Assembly: GCA_012932295.1 (NCBI GenBank) | Contig: JAAONU010000053.1 | Coordinates: 1 to 64,000, forward strand | Direction of reading: 5' to 3' | DNA length: 64,000 bases | Origin: Cyclina sinensis | Lineage: Eukaryota; Mollusca; Bivalvia; Venerida; Veneridae | Shown: positions 57,402 to 64,000 of the stretch, in pieces | How positions within the stretch are numbered: position 1 is the stretch's first letter | How the letters are laid out: each line of letters begins with the position of its first letter | The notes under the pieces: model-generated | Seen by the model: the letters and a program-made list of their open reading frames with translations, nothing else | Database searches by the model: none | What the model was told of the DNA's origin: nothing | Position numbers and translations under genes: made by a program

Positions 57402-60400
57402 CTAAACCGGAAATAACGTAAATAAAACGTTTCCATTTTGAAATGGACTCTGAAATTTACAACGAAACATATGTTTTGAATAAACTGTAACAAGGTGAGC
57501 GTTTTATGACCATGCGCGTGGTGAGAAGTAAATAATAACTTCTGAAAAGAAAAACCTAACCTCTAAAACGGCAGACAGGAATAGAAATAATAACATTCAC
57601 ATCGGCAACTGTGCTTATGTAGTCTTTTAACATTCATACTTTTTTCTGTAAAATGAAATATTTATATATTTAACTGTCAACAAAACATTTTCCGGTGCTG
57701 TTAAATGTAATCTTAGTGCATAGAATGTACCAGAATGCGTAAGTAAAATACTGGATAATTCTATCAGTTTTGTGTGGCGTAATGTAACTTATCTATAAAA
57801 TAAAATGATTACAGTAACTTACCGTCTGTGTTGTCAGGAACATTGTCGGTATTATTTCCAGCTCTTGCCTCAGTTCTTTTTGTTAAATCTTTTAGTTCTT
57901 CTTCAAACGGTTCACGGTCTGCCGTACTACGCCGTGTCCACCACGTAAGCCGTATCAACTAAATCAACAGAATAATGATAGGGTACGTATATGCATACAT
58001 TTTTAAACAAGTTTGAAGTGTGAGGTTACAGGCTGTACTGTCGAAAATGCTGAATACCCATGTGATTAGGACTACAGAAAATAGTTTTAACACCATCCGA
58101 GAACCTAATATGGCAAAAGTCAGGAAAATAAATGCACTCTATAGAAAGGACCATGCATGATTTCAGCTTGTTTCAAATGTCTTACTTTTACAGTCAGCTT
58201 TTAGAGATCTTGCAAAAATGACATAATTCCTTATAAGGGCAAGAATAAAAAGTTCAGTGCTACACTAAATTATTTAAATGCAAATACACGGTATGAACAG
58301 GAATCGAGTCTACTTGTGTAGGCACTTTATTTCATAAAACATTACATAATTCCGTTTGACAGAAATACCATTAAATATGAAATTAACATTTAGGTATCTA
58401 TTGAAACTCACATGTTTTTCGTCTATAGGTTTTGTACACAGCGAGATTATTATTGTTGCAATGAGACTTATGAGGAATAAGATGATAGTGAAGTGTAGAA
58501 AATGTATTTTGGAGATAACAGTTGGTCTAAAGTCTTCTTCACCGCACCCAGGACTTCCGTACCCGAAATCGAGACCCATCCGAATAGCTCCCACTACAAG
58601 CCCGGCCATGAGACCCCAAAATGCACCCTGAAGAAAGACGTGTGTGAAGCTAAATACCCGCACCATTAAATTACCATGCATTATGACTTTATGATGATTT
58701 ATCATGCATGTAAATGTCGAAAATGTATACTTCGATTAGCGTTTTTCACCCATAATATAGCCACTTCTTCTGGCAAAAAATACATGTCATAATATTTTAT
58801 AATGTAGGTTACATGGAAATTACAAAGAAAATAAAATAACTGAGCTAAAATGGAATGCCTCACATTTTATAAACTTCGGTTGTAAGCATTGCTTGCATTT
58901 CTTGATATGTAATTTTTAACTGAAATCATATTTCTGTATTTAGATCAATGATCTAATGCTTATTCTAATACCTGTCATCAATTAACCGACAATAAACAAA
59001 TAAGAAATTGATCGTGATCTATCATACACGTTATATCACGCTGAACACAAGCGCGCGACCGCTGACGCTACTGCTCATACCTGCTCAAACCTGCGCCCCT
59101 TATATGTACGTGCAAGAATGTAAAGAGATTTTAACGTTTTCGTAATTTATGGTCGTATATATCACGGCATCTCGTGTATATGCGTAATTATTTAATCACT
59201 CAGGGCGGCCTTCGTGATTAAATTACTACGCATCTGAACTCGACACCGTGATATATTCAACGGTTTATCACTCATACTAAAAATCTATTTCCTAACTCAC
59301 AGTTTCGTTTGTTCTTTTCCACATGATAGCTAGAACAAATACCGACAATATTGGTGGTGCTAGGTACCCGGTCACCGATTGTATGTAGTTAAACAGGAGG
59401 CCGCCCTGGGACGCTTGTAAAACAGGGATCCAGACTACACTTATACCCGCTAGTATAAGTACAAATAATCTGAAATATTACAAAAGGAGCGTGCTCACGT
59501 GATCAGTGTATAGATCAATCCGAAAAACTGAACTGAATCAAATTGAGCTAAAAATATTTCAAAATCTGAAAATAAGTACACAATTCGTTTAACATGTGAA
59601 AATAGTAAAACTCAGATACAATTTAGACTTATTTTGACAAGAGCGAATAAAGGTAACACGCAACACAGAATTTAAAATACGCCTTTTTTCTGTTGTTACA
59701 TTAAAATCCACTGAAAGCTTTGTGAATAGATAAATAATAATTAAATGAATAACAGAACTGTAGTTGATATGAATAATCCAATCATAAATGGGGTTTGCTT
59801 TGAACATGATAAAATAAAAATTACCAAAAAAATAACTTAAACAAAATAAAAACACGGAATAGCAAAAAGACAAAATTCATGAAATCTTATCTTAACAATT
59901 AGTTTCTTAAAACTCGTAATTTTACGAGCTACAAAGTTTATCAATACTGAGTGCAACAGTTAATACCTTCCTACGATAAGAAGTTCCCTGTCTGATGCCG
60001 TGTGACGTAACCTGTGCCAGATATCCATGGTAAACACCGTGCTAGCACTGTTAAACACTGACGTCAGAGAGCTCATTAGAGCAGCCATCATGGCTGCCAA
60101 CATCAAACCCTTCAAACCTTAAAATACAATAAAAACATCGCAGTTGACTAATACACTTTGGGAAATATGGTGTTTGAAATCTGTTATGTTTGTTTCATTT
60201 GAAGGTAGGGATGTTGCCCGTAAATCTTGAGAAATGGACACAGGAATATGAATCGGTAAGTCATAGACGTCTATTTTTAAACAACCGTACTTTGGAATCC
60301 TTAAAAAGCACGAAGTTTTGTTTCCTTTTCCTTTAAAGAAATTTGATATTGTCTTTCCAAAATACCTCTAGTACTGAGCAGCTCTGTAGAACAAAACTGT

Positions 60401-63400
60401 CGTCTGCTTTTTAGCTACTAAACATGCTTTCCAAGTCTTAGTCTAGCATACAGGCTCCTTCACAAGTTCTACTGACAAGTTTAGACAACCAGTTTTTATA
60501 AACTATTTTCGTAGACATGGTTGGGCAACAACTTTTTTATGAAGCGGGACTTTAAAACAACAGTTATTTATTCATTATAAAATATGGGCAATTTCCTTTT
60601 TACAGTTGTTTAGACTAGTATCTCAACTAAACAGTAAATTTTGGTACAAATAATCACTGTTTCAACAGCAAAATGTGTTTCAACATTCAACAGTATTTCT
60701 AATTCAAAACTATTATATCTTAGTTTAAACTTATTTATTTAACGTGAATTGAGAAGCAAGTTCTTGCAATTTATATCAATCCCTCTCGATGACTGCTTCC
60801 TGGGTTCAAACCAGTACTCATACCGAATGTGAGGCATGTCTAATGTCACTGGAGACTCTCACTCCTTTGTGGGATTCGAACCAGCAACTTCCGGATCCGG
60901 AGCTCTAACCCCTCGACCACTTCTCCTCCTTATCAAGCTATAGTGTTGAAAAAAGTTATGCCAATAGTTGCACTATACTTTACATCGCCAAGAAAACAAG
61001 TTTTGCAAGTTGTATTCATACCACTTGATAACTATTTACTGGCTCCAAAACATACCATGCACTGGGAGGCTGGAATAACTTTCATCTATGAAAGATTTCG
61101 AACAAGCGACCTCCGGATCGGGGAAGAAATGTCTCCCTAGACAGCGGCCGTTCATATTTTCGCTGAGGCTAAGTAGTGTTAGCACAAGCAGCTGGATTCT
61201 AAAGACAAGCTTACCTATTGGCATAAGTTCAACTACAAGCTTTGGATAAGCGATGTTTGTACAACCGGCGGGATTTTCACAGACGATCTTACAAACCTCA
61301 GGATCTACACAAGCTACCTGGTCTGAAGAAAAGTTTTCTTTTTAACTTAAATACGAACAATTCAATTATTTATATATCTATCAAATATTGTTTTGGCTTC
61401 TTTGTAATAGATCTTATGCTAAAAAGCTAGTTTCACCACTTAATTATTATTATTTTGATGCATTGAAAGTCGCGTATGTTTGGTGTAGTATTGAATCTCT
61501 TTATATCATGTACAAAACCAAAACTTTTGACAGTCACTCTATGACAACAAAGAACACTTTTCTTTGATGAGTATTTCTACATATTGTTTTTGAAATTAGT
61601 TTTTGACTAACACTGCTACACACAGTTAAACAACATTATAATCAATAACTCAAAAACACGATTGCTCCCGAAAATGCATTTATACAGAGCATCGTGTTTA
61701 TTTATTTATTTTTGTTATTATTTAAAAGACAAAATGCAGCGCAGTCAGATTTAGAAAAAAAATCAGTTAAAACATTGTCTGCATTTATCATGTGTACCTT
61801 ATTCTAAAATGTCTCAGATTGATAGACATGTAGGTAGGTATATCTGCATTATAACTAACATATTTGTTTGGATTTTCTGTTCATATACGATAACATATAA
61901 ATAAGTCTCTGAAACAAAAACTATTTAATTACACGGAACTTAAAAAAATGATATAGACAATGAAAATACAGTATTTTTATTTATAATAAATGTTTTATAT
62001 TATATAGTATTGAAGTCGTTTCTACAAGGTGTTTGAATTTCATACCTGTGAAAAGCACCCTGCTGATCATTCCTGGAAACACAATAGTAAACAGAGGTGT
62101 AAGTTTGAGGTAACCCGCCAGGATGGAGCCCCCTTTCACGTGTAACATATTCCTTGCAGCCAGTGACCTTTGAACCAAAACCTGCATTTATTTACAAGAA
62201 ATATCATAACATTTACATTTCATTCATTGAGAATCTTCTTTTAAGACTGGTGTAAGGATTTGTTAACAATTATCTGGTTCAATACCGTTTTTTTCTTACA
62301 ATTTAATCTGATTGAAATAGAGTAATGTTCATAAAATGAACATTTGGTTGTCATCAAGTGCTTATAAATGCTATTAACACCAATGTCCAATTCTAATGTA
62401 TATATATACCTGATCATTGCAGAAATACCACATTCCTAGGATTGTTATACCAAATACATTGCCAGGCCAAGGGAGATCACCCGTGACAGGATCACGGAGA
62501 AGGCTGAATGCTTCATCTGTAGGTCTTCCGCAATCTGAGTTATTTACTAAGGGCTCTGGTATAGCTTTCGGATAATCTCTGTAGAGGTTCGCCAGACCTC
62601 CAATTTTCACAAAACCTAAAGAGATTGTTGTATCATTTTCTTCTTTAATAATTTACTTAATGAGACGTTTTTTTTTACAGGATATAAACACTTATAACTC
62701 GATAAAAATAGTTCAGAAGAATTGTTAATTTCCTTATTATTTGCACAATGTAGTGAGTAACAAAATACAATAGACTATGACAAAGATACCAAAATAATGG
62801 GTTTATCTTTAAACTTCTAAAGAAACAAAGAAATGAAAAAAAAATGAAACACGTGTATATGCGTTTTCATTCATAACAAGAGAAAGAAATAAACAAAGGT
62901 TACAATTAAGGGTATGCTCACAGCTATACATATTTATGATTTAGAAAAATCTTAGTTTAGGTTTCCCCGATTAAGACGAAAAAAGAAGTGACTTACTTAT
63001 GATCATAAGCACAAAGGAACCTCCAACCATTATCACGGTTTGTAAGGTGTCGGTGTAAATAACAGCTCTAAGGCCTCCTGAAATAATACAAGAAGAATAT
63101 TTCTTTGAAACATAGTTCAGCCTTTTAGACACTGAAACAGTAAGGGTGGTTTGCTCAATAAATTCTGAAGTCAATAGACTGGCTTGTTAGTCATACTATG
63201 GTGGTTAAGTTTGGACACTTTTAGCACTTTGCTTTCATCGCTGATTTGGTTTCCTGTTATATTCCGTACATTTGTAGTCTGCTGAGTTGATATTATACGT
63301 GGCCAAAAAAGAAAATACTATCTGTGCTTTCTACAGATATTTGATCGAAATTATATGCACTTGTTAAAAATGCTGTGCTATGAAAATGAAAAACTTGATT

Positions 63401-63660
63401 TAACTCGAATGCTGAAATAATAATAATAATAATTATTATTATTATTATTATTATCATTAACAGCAAATATTCTGGAGAGACAGTTTTGTCCGGAGACTGG
63501 CAGATTAAAATGCCCTTCTTAACCTAAGTGAAACGGGCAAAGAGTGGCGCTTACCTGAGATGGTGAACACAGCTGTGACACATAAAATAACCACAATACC
63601 CAGATACATGTTCCAGCCGACTGTCTGCTGAATGAATATGGCCGCGGCGTATATGTCCAC
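57256..63660 (-). CDS. SLC5 / SGLT-type sodium-solute cotransporter, 5' end beyond the window
   Basis: Exons, minus strand: 63555-63660, 62997-63077, 62410-62615, 62046-62181, 61215-61322, 59967-60117, 59301-59469, 58412-58627, 57823-57958, 57256-57401; 1455 nt, 484 residues plus stop, with consistent phases. SGLT signatures in order: [122 protein letters not shown]. The family moves sugars, inositol or other solutes with Na+ across the plasma membrane. Sodium-site serines and the sugar-contact Gln and Thr of YIQSVT are present; WYF replaces the usual WYW and N replaces D before YIQ, so the substrate may differ from glucose. About 175 N-terminal residues are missing. Confidence 0.92.
57823..57958 (-). 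CDS. SLC5 exon: cytoplasmic tail segment
   Basis: 136 bp, acceptor GATTTAG|TT, donor GACG|GTAAGT. It encodes [20 protein letters not shown] and a polar linker ([15 protein letters not shown]) before the terminal exon. Confidence 0.88.
58412..58627 (-). CDS. SLC5 exon: late membrane helices
   Basis: 216 bp, phase 0 at both ends, acceptor TCTTCAG|GG, donor CAT|GTGAGT. It encodes [20 protein letters not shown], then [15 protein letters not shown] and CTKPIDEKH. Confidence 0.92.
59156..59256. mobile_element. Short hairpin MITE in an SLC5 intron
   Basis: TATATATCACGG at the left faces CCGTGATATAT at the right, and TAATCAC faces GTGATTA around a 14-base loop. The arms pair nearly throughout. Confidence 0.6.
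59301..59469 (-). CDS. SLC5 exon: sugar-site helix
   Basis: 169 bp, acceptor ATTTCAG|AT, donor ACT|GTGAGT. It encodes [20 protein letters not shown], then [15 protein letters not shown] and [20 protein letters not shown] holds the Gln and Thr that contact sugar in vertebrate SGLT1. Confidence 0.92.
59967..60117 (-). CDS. SLC5 exon: sodium-site helix
   Basis: 151 bp, acceptor TTTTAAG|GT, donor GGAAG|GTATTA. It encodes [20 protein letters not shown], then [17 protein letters not shown] and SDRELLIVG. It contains the conserved paired serines of the Na+ site. Confidence 0.92.
60780..60960 (-). repeat. tRNA-derived SINE, second family, in an SLC5 intron
   Basis: On the minus strand GGATCCGGAAGTTGCTGGTT is followed by CGAATCCCAC and GAGAGTCTCCAGTGACATTA, the same modules as 41155-41335. 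A further degraded tRNA-like piece (CGAACAAGCGACCTCCGGAT on the plus strand) is at 61098-61117. Confidence 0.6.
61215..61322 (-). CDS. SLC5 exon: cysteine-rich extracellular loop
   Basis: 108 bp, acceptor CTTCAG|AC, donor ATAG|GTAAGC. It encodes [20 protein letters not shown], then [16 protein letters not shown], the typical Cys-rich loop of SGLTs. Confidence 0.92.
62046..62181 (-). CDS. SLC5 exon
   Basis: 136 bp, acceptor ATGCAG|GT, donor ACAG|GTATGA. It encodes [20 protein letters not shown], then [20 protein letters not shown]. Confidence 0.92.
62410..62615 (-). CDS. SLC5 exon
   Basis: 206 bp, acceptor CTTTAG|GT, donor CAG|GTATAT. It encodes [20 protein letters not shown], then [20 protein letters not shown] and WYFCNDQ. 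Confidence 0.92.
62997..63077 (-). CDS. SLC5 exon
   Basis: 81 bp, acceptor ATTTCAG|GA, donor ATAA|GTAAGT. It encodes [20 protein letters not shown] and SFVLMII, a near-invariant SLC5 segment. Confidence 0.92.
63416..63455. repeat. (AAT)n/(ATT)n palindromic microsatellite
   Basis: AATAATAATAATAAT passes into ATTATTATTATT, so the tract can fold on itself. Confidence 0.85.
63555..63660 (-). CDS. SLC5 exon (first one inside the window)
   Basis: 106 bp, acceptor TATTCAG|GT, donor CTCAG|GTAAGC. It encodes [20 protein letters not shown], then [16 protein letters not shown]. It starts in phase 0. No further exon is recognised from 63664 to 64000. Confidence 0.9.
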
Positions 63661-64000
63661 CTGAATATACAAGCTGTAAAGTATATTTTTTGTAGTATTC
63701 ATGCTTCTATAGTTTTTGTTTTGTGATATTTTTATCTTGTACAGATTTCTCAGAAAGGTTTTTTTTATATTAATCTCTATCTTAAAAATTGTAAAAGATG
63801 TAACGGGGACCAACATTAAGGAAGACCCTTATTTATGTGGACTTACAGTTATATTTCGCTAGTCCGTGGATGTATGGTTTTGAATGATTAGTGTTCAGAG
63901 AAGCTTTCGTATACCTAAATTTCTTAAGAAAAAAATATTTCTGTGATTTGTAGGCAAATGATTCTGTCAGTCACAAAGATATTTTTGTTGACTTATAAAA

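Larger units (their letters stand above)
56378..57575 (-). repeat. Duplicated segment, proximal copy
   Basis: Partner of 54210-55100. It is longer partly because a 214-bp TTAA-flanked MITE sits in it; the corresponding point in the distal copy (after AAAGAATAAA near 54665) is uninterrupted. Confidence 0.85.

Overview
This is nuclear DNA from an animal. It is AT-rich, with spliced genes, long introns and many dispersed repeats. The gene models (an SGLT-type SLC5 transporter and a membrane-anchored retinol-dehydrogenase-like SDR) and the repeat types (tandem GGTCAAGGTCA-rich blocks, TTATCTCGTTACCACGAC minisatellites in inverted arms, tRNA-derived SINEs) suggest a lophotrochozoan, most likely a bivalve mollusc. 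The taxon is an inference.

Layout. 1-1151 (minus): a decayed psq/pogo-type transposase fragment, then a broken F-box/leucine-rich-repeat gene. 2436-11413 (minus): an 8.98-kb Ty3/gypsy LTR retrotransposon with nearly identical 0.73-kb LTRs and a TAAG target duplication. Its gag/protease junction carries a textbook -1 frameshift site (slippery heptamer plus predicted pseudoknot); several other frame breaks look accidental. 11418-15300: tandem and direct-repeat blocks. 16032-16502 (minus): a probable 3'-terminal exon of an unrecognised membrane protein. 22805-25071: a foldback element built of 32 copies of a 69-bp unit in two opposed arms, with matching 40-bp ends and a perfect 9-bp target duplication. 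25.1-28.4 kb: SINE copies.

28427-50923 (minus): a complete five-exon SDR gene encoding 424 residues. All splice sites and phases agree. Its first intron is about 20 kb and holds a dead Tc1-type transposon, hairpin MITEs, SINEs, a second foldback element and a local duplication. The intron begins with a 23-bp minisatellite in which each of 12 units repeats the gene's own 5' splice site.

54792-63660 (minus): the 3' two-thirds of an SLC5/SGLT sodium-solute symporter gene. Nine internal exons and a terminal exon give 484 codons plus stop, continuing beyond the right edge. The terminal exon (last membrane helix) is duplicated 2.46 kb further on with the same length, phase and stop, so the gene may have two alternative C-termini. 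A TTAA-flanked MITE lies in only one copy.

The two host genes are consecutive and on the same strand but functionally unrelated. The most novel features are the foldback element, the splice-donor minisatellite, the duplicated terminal exon and the retrotransposon frameshift signal. All coordinates, alignments and translations were made by eye.
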